Of a DNA stretch of 64,000 nt, positions 12,001-21,746 are shown one piece after another. The notes beneath the pieces are model-generated. The model did not search any database and was not told the DNA's origin. It was given only the letters and a program-made list of their open reading frames with translations. Every line of letters starts with the position of its first letter. The stretch's first letter is position 1. Position numbers and translations under genes: made by a program. Source of the DNA: Mimachlamys varia (Eukaryota > Mollusca > Bivalvia > Pectinida > Pectinidae); the NCBI GenBank assembly GCA_947623455.1, contig OX392528.1, forward strand, positions 53,152,322 to 53,216,321, in the 5' to 3' direction.

Positions 12001-14202
12001 CAAAGATGATATGTTGATCACTATCCCAATTTGTACAGAGTCTAAAACTTGGAGGATCCTGTGTTCAACTAGACATGTGTTTTTTTTTTATCTACGTATA
12101 CTTTACAATGCATTTTAAGTTTGATGAGGACTGAGGATCCTAAATACAAACTTACTTCAATAAATTGATCAGCTGGTTGGCAAACATCTGTACCAGTGAA
12201 AGCTCCAGGTCTGGTATGAGAATCAACTCATACAGGAGTTTGATTAATGCTATGTGGTCTTCTTTGGTAAACTTCAGTCCATAGAGTCGGATATACCTGT
12301 CAAAAGAAAAGATCTAATTGATCATACTGATGAAGGAGATCCCACTTACTTATAAGTTATCATTTTGGCAACAATTACTAAAAAAACATGTCAGCAAAAT
12401 GTTCAATTACATGTATACTCAGCCAAAATTATTAATAAGCTTAAAATTAGCACTGAAACAGCTGAGAACTTATGCATGTCGCTGTTGACCCAGGTATCAT
12501 TTATACTTTTTTCGAGAAGCAGCAGTACATTTTGATTTTCCTCAGGTCAGTTATATTTCATTGATAGATTAAAGTTGGCCTCCAAATGTAGGTTGTAGTA
12601 GATTCACAAAAAAACCATATTGCAGCAAGATTGTTCCTTGATGAATAGGGAAAATAAAGCATTATTATATAAAATTTGGGAATATATATATGTAATGTAT
12701 ATCCATTCCTCCATTTCTTGTCATTTTTGGGAAATAAAATATCTTTGTTTCAGCTAAGGGAAATGACATGTTTTCAGCTGTAAAACTGAGCTAAAAAAAT
12801 CATTGTATTGTAAAAAATAACAGATTCTTCAACTTTGGGTTGGTGTTTTATTAATTATTATCTATCAAAAGTAGAACAAAATACAGTGTATATAAATATA
12901 ATGTATGGTAAAACATTTGACTTCCATAACTTAATTTTACTATACTAAATTACTAGCTTAAACAGCTACGGAAAAGATCAACAATAATTTTATTTTCTGA
13001 TTTGTTAAAGCATTAATTTGTTGCATCCAATTATTGACAGTCATTTTTTAATAACCCATTCTTAAGATTTATTAAAACATAAATAAAACAAATAAAACAT
13101 GTCATCAGTCTCATTAAAAAATTTCATCAGTCATATTGCCAGAATTTTCCATAACTGTCAATGACTGTATAACCTTGGTATGGAGATATTATCGCTCTGA
13201 TGTAATCTGTCTATAAATAGACAAAAAACGTTATCTTCATGCTTCAATTTTGCTTTTTCATTCAACAATATGGCAGCTACACTTAAAGAAGTAATGAATT
13301 CAAAATCTACTATAACATCATTGGAGCAATTTCTGAATTCAAATAAGACATTAACACACAAACTGATATAATACTCAACTTCACAAGTGATATATATATG
13401 AAAAGATGAACATACAGAGTATATTATTGATGTTGATGTCATGACAGTGTACAGTTTTAATTAATAATCAAAATGTATCTGTTTATATATATGGCAACAT
13501 GTTAAGTCATTGGATTATAATCTGTGAACACTTGACTGATCGCCTGAAGGAAAAACTATAACTTGAAAAGAATGTGTGTTTTTTTTCCTGTACCATACGT
13601 ACACTGCCAAAAGACCCTCAATAAATGATATTTGCAAAGAAAGTGATAAGACCATAAACCAAATATATTATATGAAAGTTGCCACAAGTATAATAAAGAA
13701 TATAACTTGTGAATGTGTAGTCTCAATCTAAATAGATTATTCTACATTTTGAGTGAGTCTTTTCATAGTTCTCTCTAGATCTTCACAGACTAAACCAGCT
13801 GATGATGCACTAATTAAGCTAGGCCTACATCAGTATAAATCTGGCTTTGCTAATCAACTTCGGCATTTAATAATAATACGTAACATGATAACTCTTAAAA
13901 CATAAATAATTACAAATAACAAAACAAATCTACAATGTTTAACACCATAACCCAAATATTTGAAGATCAAAGAATTACCTCGACAGCATCCCGACCCAGT
14001 GGTTCGCTCCTGTTTTGACATCTCGCAAAGCGACAGCTTTCGCTAAATTACTTTTAATTTCCACGAAGGCATCACTTGATTCATCATCGATCTTGTCAGC
14101 ATACGGCAGAAAGTTATTGTAAATTTTCTCCTGTTGGGGATAAAACCCCAACACTTTTGCCCTGTCGTCCATCTGTCTATTAGACATTTGTAAGCATGAC
14201 AT
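1..14202 (-). CDS. PSME4: Proteasome activator complex subunit 4 (PA200), N-terminal part, 15 exons
   Basis: PA200 is a single-chain HEAT-repeat activator that caps the 20S proteasome, mainly in the nucleus, and is linked to degradation of acetylated histones in spermatogenesis and DNA repair (family knowledge). Fifteen exons were joined by GT-AG sites with matching phase: 14202-13979, 12296-12156, 11466-11350, 10571-10527, 10080-9931, 5421-5358, 5098-5024, 4561-4442, 3529-3440, 2606-2548, 2152-1946, 1650-1464, 991-902, 357-293 and 41-1. They give about 558 residues that follow vertebrate PSME4 without a gap; landmarks are [44 protein letters not shown] and [16 protein letters not shown]. The rest of this roughly 1,800-residue protein, including the C-terminal proteasome-contacting part, is off the left edge. 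The first ATG was chosen because it has G at -3; an in-frame ATG five codons on has a weaker context. There are no internal stops or frameshifts. Confidence 0.96.
293..357 (-). CDS. PSME4: PSME4 coding exon 14
   Basis: Residues 524-545, [22 protein letters not shown] acceptor, GTCAGT donor. Confidence 0.94.
902..991 (-). CDS. PSME4: PSME4 coding exon 13
   Basis: Residues 494-523, [20 protein letters not shown] through RDDLTE, closely matching vertebrate PA200. Confidence 0.95.
1464..1650 (-). CDS. PSME4: PSME4 coding exon 12
   Basis: Residues 431-493: [33 protein letters not shown] and [18 protein letters not shown] donor, phase 0 end. Confidence 0.95.
1946..2152 (-). CDS. PSME4: PSME4 coding exon 11
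   Basis: Residues 362-431, the largest complete coding exon after the first. It contains [43 protein letters not shown] and [14 protein letters not shown]. Confidence 0.95.
2325..2560 (+). repeat. Dispersed repeat with CACAGACAGA tract, copy 1
   Basis: TGACCACCAAACTTTTATCA, a CAGACAGACAGA run and CAAAGTGATTACAATATAAC match 29640-29835. It ends at the donor side of PSME4 exon 10. Confidence 0.55.
2548..2606 (-). CDS. PSME4: PSME4 coding exon 10
   Basis: Residues 343-362, [19 protein letters not shown], matching the KLMKLLQRLPNSVVRRLH segment. AG acceptor, GTAAGT donor. Confidence 0.93.
2627..3016 (+). mobile_element. TTAA-flanked MITE, copy 1 (PSME4 intron)
   Basis: TTAA direct repeats flank an element opening AGGCCCAATATACGTAACTT and closing with the inverse ACGTATATTGGGCCT. 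About 385 bp, no coding capacity. Two relatives are at 19058-19450 (inverted) and 39897-40289. A TTAA target suggests piggyBac-like mobilisation, but the termini do not show the classical CCC start. Confidence 0.85.
3440..3529 (-). CDS. PSME4: PSME4 coding exon 9
   Basis: Residues 313-342, ending in [12 protein letters not shown], which matches the conserved FYHPSNNGRW of vertebrate PA200. Confidence 0.94.
3650..4305. mobile_element. Possible hAT-type non-autonomous element
   Basis: The ends TAGTGTTGGAAATCACT and, inverted, TAATGCTGTTCCAAATTA are only loosely matched. Repeated GATCGATTA / GATTAATCAAT motifs lie inside. The call is weak and boundaries are approximate. Confidence 0.25.
4442..4561 (-). 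CDS. PSME4: PSME4 coding exon 8
   Basis: Residues 273-312, [19 protein letters not shown] followed by a less conserved VQWIISLL helix. Phase 0 at both ends; GTAAGA donor. Confidence 0.93.
5024..5098 (-). CDS. PSME4: PSME4 coding exon 7
   Basis: Residues 248-272, containing [18 protein letters not shown], one of the best-conserved stretches of the family. Phase 0 at both ends. Confidence 0.95.
5358..5421 (-). CDS. PSME4: PSME4 coding exon 6
   Basis: Residues 226-247, [22 protein letters not shown] acceptor, GTAAGT donor, ending in phase 0. Confidence 0.93.
5551..5785. repeat. Minisatellite, 25-27-bp unit (TATCAGTAAAACCTGTATAA)
   Basis: About nine imperfect copies of the unit, ending at the left terminus of the inverted-repeat element that follows. 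The related TATCAGTAAAACTTGCCTAA resumes at 9844, so the element inserted inside this minisatellite. Confidence 0.85.
5784..9844. mobile_element. 4 kb element with TA-flanked inverted termini in PSME4 intron 5
   Basis: The left end TACAGTAAACTCCACTTAAT and the right end, inverted, TACAGTAGACTCCGCTTAAT match. Subterminal TTAATATCAC motifs repeat at both ends. TA boundaries and this kind of terminus recall pogo/Tigger-type mariner relatives, but I recognise no transposase. A relative is at 59207-59668. Most of the inside is a separate tandem-repeat block. Confidence 0.7.
6680..9411. repeat. Higher-order tandem repeat: three large units of 128-bp subunits
   Basis: Three large units start at about 6680, 7594 and 8383, each opening with AAGTGCTAATTGTAATGGGG. 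The middle one is 789 bp. Each holds 128-bp subunits (GCGGCCATGTTGACGAATCA and neighbours): four, three and four copies. The block ends with two 57-bp copies of a CACTTCGTTTGGGGGACAT hairpin end; the opening GATGTCCCCCAAAC is its inverse. Reading frames recur here only because the DNA repeats. Confidence 0.88.
9931..10080 (-). CDS. PSME4: PSME4 coding exon 5
   Basis: Residues 176-226, containing the PA200 signature [16 protein letters not shown] and [12 protein letters not shown]. The 4.5 kb intron after it holds the large repeat-filled element. Confidence 0.96.
10527..10571 (-). CDS. PSME4: PSME4 coding exon 4 (45-bp microexon)
   Basis: Residues 161-176, [15 protein letters not shown]. It is too short to be found by ORF length; it is supported by the PA200 match, a TTTGCAG acceptor, a GTAAGT donor and the phase of both neighbours. 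Confidence 0.92.
11350..11466 (-). CDS. PSME4: PSME4 coding exon 3
   Basis: Residues 122-161, with the strongly conserved [22 protein letters not shown] acceptor, GTAAGT donor. Confidence 0.95.
11760..11900 (+). mobile_element. Possible SINE remnant (PSME4 intron)
   Basis: ATTGATAGAGTCCCCATTTA and a B-box-like GGTTCGATATTCC suggest an old tRNA-derived element. A related string recurs near 12030-12060. Confidence 0.35.
12156..12296 (-). CDS. PSME4: PSME4 coding exon 2
   Basis: Residues 75-122, including [20 protein letters not shown] and the helix [22 protein letters not shown] acceptor, GTAAGT donor, phase 2 at both ends. Confidence 0.95.
13979..14202 (-). CDS. PSME4: PSME4 coding exon 1
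   Basis: Residues 1-75, starting [17 protein letters not shown]. The stretch [20 protein letters not shown] matches the PA200 N-terminus. The alanine/proline-rich leader of the human protein is absent. Donor GTAATT; the exon ends two bases into a codon. Confidence 0.93.
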
Positions 14203-14901
14203 TGCTAGCTACTTGGATGCCATATTGCCTTTTGCAGAGATATGTAACGAGGAATTTGATTGGATATTTGACGATATACTAATTTCCATAATGCCAGGGA
14301 GCGTTAACTGTTGAATGTAACACGATAACAGGGCAACCAGGACACAATAATTGAAGTTAATTTAATTTTGAAAATGAAAACGTTTTTAAAAATGTGTAGA
14401 CTTCTCTGTGGTATGATCTGAGAATGTCCGAATTTCCATATTAAACGTGCTTCTCTAAACAAGAGGCAAACTGGTCCTGAATCGACCACCTGATACATGC
14501 ATCTTATTTTTAAAATTGAACTAAAATACAGCTAACATTAGGTAAAGATCTATTGAAAAAAAATTTAAAAGATTTGAATATATCACCCATGTGACATTGA
14601 AAGTGGTTCAAGGATATTCATTTGAAAATTTAGTAGCCCTTCATCACAGCACGGACTTACATGTAGCACAGATAGCAATCTAATCTAAGTCCGTGATCAC
14701 AGCATGCTGCAGGATCAATATCAGTACCTGGGACTTTGAGATGAAATCATTTGAAAATTTGAACACATTTGACATTGAAAGGGCACCAAGGGCATTCATT
14801 TGCATACTTCGTGCACGTGAGCTAAAATTGCCAAACTTCCTTTTATATTAAAACACTTGACTGGCCGCCTTTTAAGGTGTTTAATAATGAAACCGAAGAC
14901 A

Positions 14902-15106
14902 TGAAAATTTGTTACAGCTAGTTTTTGACCTAAAATATTAACTATAAAAAAATTCCTCCTCAAAGGTCATAAAGCCTTTATGACCATTGACGAGGGGCGT
15001 TTTTATCGAAAATTGATCTAAACCCCTCAAACGTGTAAAATTACTCTAAACACCATAGTTTAGGTCCAAAACTAGCTGTAACAAATTCTCACGTCACTGT
15101 GCTGCA
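14902..15106. mobile_element. Inverted-repeat MITE, diverged copy
   Basis: The left arm AATTTGTTACAGCTAGTTTT and the right arm CAAAACTAGCTGTAACAAAT are inverse copies. Same family as 15241-15410, with a different interior holding its own small palindrome (AAAGGTCATAAAGCCTTTATGACC region). Confidence 0.75.
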
Positions 15107-15240
15107 TAACAGGTGTCAAGCACAGGTTGATGCAGCAAATGCAGAGGCAATGTCGCGTGAACGCCCTTCCGCGCTACAAGGAAATTTACGACTGTGTTTG
15201 TTCCAGTCGCGCTCGTAGGTATGGATGACCAAGCCGAACC

Positions 15241-15410
15241 ACAGGGACCTGAGAATTTGTAACAGCTAGTTTTGGACCTAAACTAACCTTAATGACGATG
15301 GAGGGGGTATTTTGTATCGAAAAATGCCCCACCACCAGTAAAATTACTCAAAATACGGTATACCCTAGTTTAGGTCCAAAACTAGATGTAACAAATTCTT
15401 AGGTCCCTGT
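15241..15410. mobile_element. Inverted-repeat MITE with 45-bp termini
   Basis: Termini of 45 bp, opening ACAGGGACCT, match their inverse at the other end with about four mismatches, leaving an 80-bp centre. Too short to code; would fold into a long hairpin. Confidence 0.85.
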
Positions 15411-15999
15411 GATCCGAACCGCACGCACATTATGTAGGTGAGAGTGCATCCCGCGTCACCAGTGCATTGCAAATCGAACAATTATAATAGGATCTTATAT
15501 AGACAACTAGTGACCTGCATAGAACATGTTGATTTGTGAATTATATTATAATTTGCCTGTAGAAATGTCATGAAGAATACGCCAACCTAGCTTTATTATT
15601 TTACCTTTATTTGGAACAAATTTGCTTACATTCTATATGATATCCGTGTTACATTAAATATACTGTAAGCGCCACTACAACAATGTTCATACATAGATAT
15701 ACCTACTAACCATTGTTATAAACGATTAAATGGATGGTACGTGATGATGTCAGTAATCTCCTCGCGTAATTTTACTTAAATATTAATTTGTATATATTTA
15801 CCATTTCATTACATTGCCACTATATAACACTATCGAATTCAGTTCATAAGACCATGAATGCCATTGACCGATTGTTGACATAATCATTATCATGACGATA
15901 TATTTACATTTGCTCTGTAATTTTCCACACAATGCTAAGAGGCAGTTGCTGCCATAGGCCTATAACACCCAGTGCCTTAGACTATAACAGCAGTTGCTA

Positions 16000-16039
16000 T
16001 TGTGACGTCATCAATCTCTATTGTGACGTCATCAATTTC
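16000..16039. promoter_or_regulatory. Two CRE palindromes in a 21-bp direct repeat
   Basis: TGACGTCA occurs at 16003-16010 and 16024-16031, each inside the longer shared string TTGTGACGTCATCAAT. TGACGTCA is the full consensus CREB/ATF site. The 21-bp spacing is two helical turns. Function is inferred; a chance tandem duplication is possible. Confidence 0.5.
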
Positions 16040-16534
16040 GTTGTTGTCTTCGCATGTTTTGCTGTTCAAAATCGTTCCGAAGAAACTAAATAAAGCGCAA
16101 TACAATAATTCTATCAAAATGTAAATATAAGTAATGAACATTTTAGCAAATGTTGTTACAGTCCTATAACACACATTGCTATTGATGACAAACTAAATAA
16201 AGCCCGGTACATTGCTTAAATAATTGTTACTTTGGATATATGACTGACCGTCCCTTGGCGATGGCTGTTCTTTTAAATGAACAAGCACACGATAGATACA
16301 TTATTGAAACTTAATATAAATGCTTATAAATAATAAGAGTAATTGTATTTTGTATGAGATGAACAGTTTTTAAAAATGGTAAATGTAAGTATTGAAAGCA
16401 ATCAAAATTTGTATTCAGTTAGTTCACTGAAGAGATTAAAATGTTATAAATCCGGCGAACTAATTTAAAATATAAGCCTTTATTTATTTTACAACAATTA
16501 TGAAACAAGAAGTTATCCAACTTATATTAATCAC

Positions 16535-16722
16535 TCTTGTTGGCCCGGATGTTAGCACACAAGGGGTCTTATTGTGGGAAGAAACCGGAGTACCCAGAGA
16601 AAACCCACGTGGTCGAGCAGGTGACCATACACCTTTTCACGTCCGGTCGGGAATCGAACCCCGGCCGTCGCCTTGGTGAAAGGCAAGTGCGCTATCCACT
16701 GCAACACCAGACTACCCCAGCT
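16535..16722 (-). mobile_element. tRNA-derived SINE
   Basis: Read on the minus strand it has an A-box-like TGGTGTTGCAGTGGATAGCG and a perfect B box GGTTCGATTCC, the RNA polymerase III promoter of tRNA-derived SINEs. The body GTACTCCGGTTTCTTCCCAC is shared with 34288-34462. Not a functional tRNA gene. Confidence 0.85.
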
Positions 16723-17087
16723 AATTTAATGAGCACACCAGCCTCAATGCCTTAATTATTATTGACTGCGTTAACCTAGTTCTGTACCTTTTAATGCGGC
16801 GTTTATACAAGTCCAATATATCTTAATTACATAGACATATTCTGATTCTTTGGACATATACATGTAACAAACTAGGTGGTTTAAATTAGAGTGACTACTG
16901 CTTGTATGTATTGCATACCGGCATGACTGTTGAAGTACCAAGATATGGGTAAAACGAATCTTGACATTTCATTCACATCATTATCAATTTTATTGTCTAT
17001 TCACTGAATAATAAAGACAGAAGAAAGTTAAATTACTTGTTCTCCCTCCAAGTACCCGCTATGGGGCGCCGTTTTACTATTTATTAA

Positions 17088-17345
17088 CAAAACTGGATAT
17101 CCCTATTTGAATTATGGATATCCATAAATCATTAGTTTTGATATCTATTTAATTTATGGATATCCAAAAATGAATTATGGATACCCAAAATTCCATGTAT
17201 TTTTGGATATCCAACAATGATTTATTTATATCTGTAATTCGAATTTTGGATATCCAAAACTGATTTAGGATATACAAATTTATTTAATGATATCATAAAT
17301 TCGAATTATGGATACATAAAACTGAATTATGGATGTTCATAATAT
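17088..17345. repeat. Short repeat built on GAATTATGGATATCCAAAA
   Basis: About ten diverged copies, many centred on the palindrome GGATATCC. It lies less than 200 bp upstream of the acylphosphatase start codon. Confidence 0.8.
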
Positions 17346-17520
17346 TGTATAACGCCGCCGACATGACCTGCTTTCAGAGATCCCTCCTCCCCATCTTAGT
17401 TTTGTCCAATCAAATTAGCGTTTACAAAATAAGGATCGATAACTCTAATCCAAAAAAAGGAGAATATTGTGGCCGGTCTTCATAGTACAGTGACATATAG
17501 GCTAACTGTGACAAGGGAGG

Positions 17521-17581
17521 ATGTCAGAAAGTGCCGATAGATTCGTTTCCGTTGACTATGAAATATATGGAGATGTACAAG
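17521..17581 (+). CDS. Acylphosphatase exon 1
   Basis: Residues 1-20 plus one base of Gly21: MSESADRFVSVDYEIYGDVQ. Donor GTTTGT is weaker than the others in this gene. Confidence 0.94.
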
Positions 17582-19727
17582 GTTTGTATCTGTAGACCTA
17601 CAACGCGACTTGTCGAAGGAACAAGTTCTAGAAAATTGAACAAGTTATCATCATGATGCATATGTCATTCATGACATCTTCATGATCTTGTTCTAAACAA
17701 CCGATCACACTAAAATAACATCTTAATAATTAAATATATTTGAAATGATTATGCCACTTCTTTACAGTTGTAAGAATCGTGGTGATGCAAGTCTGATATC
17801 GATGCTTAACGATAGCCCCAGCAACGCATTGTTATTTAATATGAGAGTACGAGTTCCCTCCCCTTAACTACCCTCATTTACATTTGCTAGTAAGGTTTAG
17901 TGCATGCCTTTTATTTGTAAATTGTAAAACTGGTTTTTATCATTTTCTGTAATCAATTATTAAATGATACCATTTAATGCTAAATGATGATAACGATGAA
18001 AAATGAGTAAATAAGTGTAAAACTTTGCATGCTGTACTGTACAATTTTCTGTTTCAGGTGTGTTTTTCAGACAGGTGAGTACAGACTACATCTTATTTGA
18101 TGAGCGATACTTTTCTTTTATGAAATTTAATTCGATTTATTTTCACATTTTACTTTCTCACTTAATACCTACGGATGTGTCCTAGTTTTCCTCGAACTTT
18201 TCATGAGCATTTTTTATTTTAATAGCATACATTTGAACGAGCTCGTAAAGTTGGAGCAGTCGGATGGGTGATGAACACAGAAAAAGGAACCGTCAAAGGC
18301 ACAGTTCAGGGCACACAGAAACAGGTGGCACAAATGTGAGTGGTCATTAATGGTCTCTAATGAAACTTCTCTTGTAACAAACACCTATTGATTTATTTAT
18401 TCTCTTCCTATAAAATTCTTTTCATGATAGAACATAGTACTCTATATCCAGCATGAAGGGCTCTGGGCCCACAAACAGTCTACCTGTTAATTAAAATTTG
18501 ATGTTCATTTTTACTCTGAATGACTCCCTATGCAAGTTGTACAGAATGAAATTGATCATTGAATTTTAATTTATTAGATTGGCCAACACATTATTGGTCT
18601 GAAAGTAGGATGGGCTTATTACAGGCCATTTAGACAAACCTTTGTTTATACATGTAGATGAGCTTATTACAGGACAAACATTTGGTTACACATGTAGGTG
18701 GGCTTATTACAGGACAAGCCTTTATTTATACATCTAGGTGGTCTGACAAACCTTTGTATATATATGTAGATGGACTTAATTTATTATATGACAAGCCTTT
18801 GCATGTAGGTGGGCTTATTACAGGATAAACCTTTGTATATACATATAGGTGGGTGTATTTTAGGACAAGCCGTTGTATGTAGGTGGGTTTATTACAGGAC
18901 AAGTCTTTTTATATAATATAGATGGGATTATGACAGGACTGACCTTTGTATATACATTTAGGTAGGCTTATTAATTATTACATGACAAGACTTTGTACAT
19001 ACATATAGGTGGGATTATGACAGGACAGACCTTTGTATATACATTTAGGTAGGCTTATTAAAGGCCCAATATACGTAACTTCAGGAAATTTTTCGTGATT
19101 ATGAAAAATTCTGAAAAAAAAATCAGTTGATTACTATGCAAAAATAAGCCTAAAACGAAGTAAACCTGGGCGGTAACTAACAAGAAACTCTTGACAGAAA
19201 AATCCAAAGAATTGAAAATAATTCAGGTGGGGCCCACTTCAACAACAAACCGGAGTTGGAAGACGGTTCAAAATGGACGCGTGTTTACAAATACTGAGTT
19301 TCAACTGCTGCTGTACCGGTAACCGCAGAAGAATCCATCTTGAATATTGCTGATATCGGTTAATCTTAGCTAAATCTATAAATATAATAAGTTATTAAGC
19401 TTAATTTTCACTTCAAGTTTTGCCGAAAGTTACGTATATTGGGCCTTTAATTATTACATGACAAGACTTTGTACATACATATAGGTGGGCTTATTACAGG
19501 ACAGACCTTTGTGTATAGATGTAGGTAGCAGATTTACCTATGTTTACTTTTTACTGTGGTATACAATAATAGAATATAATCGGTTGATTTGATTTTGTTT
19601 CAGGAAACATTTTCTTTCATGTGAAGGCAGCCCCTTGTCTAAGATAGACAAGTACGTATTCACCAATGACAGAGAACTAGTTAATTTGGAGTACAACCGG
19701 TTTTCAATCACGGCAGGAGACTGGTGA
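17521..19727 (+). CDS. Acylphosphatase, complete, four exons
   Basis: Acylphosphatases hydrolyse the carboxyl-phosphate bond of acylphosphates such as 1,3-bisphosphoglycerate; they are small cytosolic alpha/beta proteins. Exons 17521-17581, 18058-18074, 18226-18335 and 19604-19727 give 312 nt, 103 residues plus TGA, close to the usual 98-103. Both family signatures are intact: IYGDVQGVFFR (catalytic Arg25) and GWVMNTEKGTVKGTVQG (catalytic Asn43). The first signature is split by an intron after the first base of the Gly21 codon. The C-terminus YNRFSITAGDW is typical. The start ATG has A at -3. The gene lies head to head with PSME4, as ACYP2 does in human. I did not decide between ACYP1 and ACYP2 from sequence; position favours ACYP2. 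Confidence 0.96.
18058..18074 (+). CDS. Acylphosphatase exon 2 (17-bp microexon)
   Basis: Encodes GVFFRQ, completing the acylphosphate-binding loop with catalytic Arg25. TTTCAG acceptor, GTGAGT donor. Without it both the frame and the active site are lost. Confidence 0.93.
18226..18335 (+). CDS. Acylphosphatase exon 3
   Basis: Residues 27-63, HTFERARKVGAVGWVMN onwards, with catalytic Asn43 and the second family signature. TAG acceptor, GTGAGT donor, phase 2 end. Confidence 0.95.
18600..19525 (+). repeat. Minisatellite of about 41 bp (GGTGGGCTTATTACAGGACA)
   Basis: Imperfect units with TTACAGGACAAGCCTTTGTA fill acylphosphatase intron 3 and are split by the MITE at 19058-19450. The last copy lies about 80 bp before exon 4. 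Confidence 0.85.
19058..19450 (-). mobile_element. TTAA-flanked MITE, copy 2 (acylphosphatase intron 3)
   Basis: Same family as 2627-3016 in the opposite orientation, inserted into a minisatellite unit. A neighbouring unit near 18961-18990 preserves the unoccupied site GGCTTATTAATTATTACATG, showing that TTAA was duplicated on insertion. Confidence 0.9.
19604..19727 (+). CDS. Acylphosphatase exon 4 with stop codon
   Basis: Residues 63-103, KHFLSCEGSPLSKIDKYVF to ITAGDW, then TGA. Acceptor TTTGTTTCAG. Confidence 0.95.
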
Positions 19728-20221
19728 CCAAGATATAAAACTTTCACGTGTGCTGTGTGCTCAGACTTTTCCGGTTGACAACCCTTTTATCAGAGATTAC
19801 AGATCTGGACTGAAAGATCAATGATCCAGAAATGTTTGTCATAGTTAGAAATCGTCATACAAGGATTTTCTTTTTAATCTGATAAAATTAAAAGAAATAT
19901 ATTCATCACCTTGGTAAAATGCTAGTTGCTACCTTCATTACTCTAGTCAGGATGAAATCTAGTAAACCAGAGGTCACAGACTTGATTATTAGTCGAAGCA
20001 TTTTAGAGTTACTTTACACCAAAACTACATCAGTTTGCAAAAATCGTGATAAGTATGAGAAAGTGACAGTGAAACCATCTAGTGTCTGGTATATTATTAG
20101 GATCTATTTGTCTGCAATGTTAAACTCTGGGATGCGTAAAAGCAGTTAGTCTTTTAATACTTGGCCTTTTGAGAAAAATTTTACTGTAGAAAAATTTCAA
20201 TTATTTCAAGCTCTTTGCTCC

Positions 20222-20345
20222 ATTTTAACTCATTCACCCCTGAAATTTCATAATGAGCTATTCACACCTTTGACTTGGAAGAGTTCATATGTGTCTTCGG
20301 GGGTAATTGGGTTTAAGTACAAGTTAATCAATTTAAAGAGTTAGA
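20222..20345 (+). repeat. Short dispersed element, copy 1
   Basis: TTAACTCATTCACCCCTGAA to GGGGGTAATTGGGTTTAA, with weakly inverted ends. It matches 26638-26728 in the opposite orientation. Confidence 0.6.
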
Positions 20346-21551
20346 CCTTTTTGTTCCATAATTTTGCTGAAGACCACTGGTCTAAGTCTCTCCCCATCGT
20401 CGGAAAACCATGTGACACAGCTCTAGTGTTCCTGTCCCGGACACAAACGTTAGTGCTGTGTTTCTAACGATGGTCTCTCCCTTGTCATACCAAAGACATA
20501 AATAATGGTGTTGTTATCCTTGCTCTCTCATTATGGATGCTCAATTTCTGTTGAATTTACTATTGATAATCTTCAATCGTAAGATGTAGGCTGAAAATCA
20601 TTGGCTGTAGCAATTTGTTAGCTATTTCTAGACTTGTAAACAGGACCTGATTGGTCGAACATTCAGATAAGCTCTTCTTATATTTTTGCTGAAACAGTAT
20701 GAGCAAAATTTCATATACCTACTGTAAAAGTGGAATTGTTCTTGAGGTGGAAATTTGCATTTATTTTGCTTCCGTTAAATCTCTGTGAATATATCAACAT
20801 GCGAACATATTGACACTTTGCAAACGCTACAGTGTCTAATAGCATTAATGGTGAAAAGTACAAAACAACACGATTGACAGTGTGACAATTTCAACAATGT
20901 AGAGGTTGACTAATTAAGGAAAATGTCCACACGTAAAAATATCACCTTTTAGAGTACATTGTATTTAATCTTCAATACCAGCCGGGTTTTTTTTTCGGTA
21001 GAATTGACAATTTTTTGGGGGATGAATTGGAAAGTCACATGAACTACAGTTTTTATCTGAGTCGGATATTCAGCATTACATGTTTGCACTATATACCCTG
21101 GTAGAAATAAAACACAAAAAAATAACAATTGTTGCTGAAATGTTGAGATCTTTATAATCTCTGATGTTTGTTAGGTTCACGTACTACCATGATAAGTCTT
21201 TCACCTAAGTGTTGTCAGCACAGCTTCATATATATGGTAGTCATGGTTACTGCCAGTGTAGGCGTGTTAGTATATATCCCTTTGTGTGCAATGTTTACAC
21301 TCGCATATTAATAATGGTTGTTACTTTATTTGTTTTTATATTTTTAATTAAAGGATTTATCATTACAGTACATATTCCTCTTTGTTTTTTGGTACATGTC
21401 TGTCCATGCAAAGTTTCTATAATATTCATCATCACCTGGATTAATTGAAACTTTAGGATATGAAAGCGTAGGATTGTACATTTTTTGATGCAAGTCTTGT
21501 ACCGCACACATAAATTTAAATACATTTTAATACTCCGAGGCTAAGAGAAAT

Positions 21552-21746
21552 TAGGGCTGTTCCAGAATTAACCATATGGGAGGGGCAGAAGGCACTTTTT
21601 CAGAGACCCCATCACCCATCATATATTAAAAGAGATTTGATATAAGGAATGGTAGGCAGATCTGGTTTTTTACTCCACCATCCGTAGCATATTAATACAG
21701 GTGCCCCCACCTCCACCACACATGATTATTTATGGAATAGCCCTTA
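21552..21746 (+). mobile_element. MITE with TTAGGGCTGTTCC ends, copy 1
   Basis: The left end TTAGGGCTGTTCCAGAATTA and right end TGGAATAGCCCTTA are inverse. A second copy is at 33267-33470. Confidence 0.75.

Larger units (their letters stand above)
14203..17520. other. Shared upstream region of PSME4 and acylphosphatase
   Basis: These 3.3 kb separate two start codons on opposite strands, so both promoters should lie here. It holds two related inverted-repeat MITEs, a tandem CRE pair, a minus-strand SINE and a GGATATCC-type repeat. I saw no convincing TATA box and no further coding exon. Confidence 0.7.

Noticed and set aside
16535..16722. tRNA gene
   Set aside because: The A and B boxes are there, but no cloverleaf with acceptor stem and anticodon arm; a shared body and a second dispersed copy show it is a SINE.
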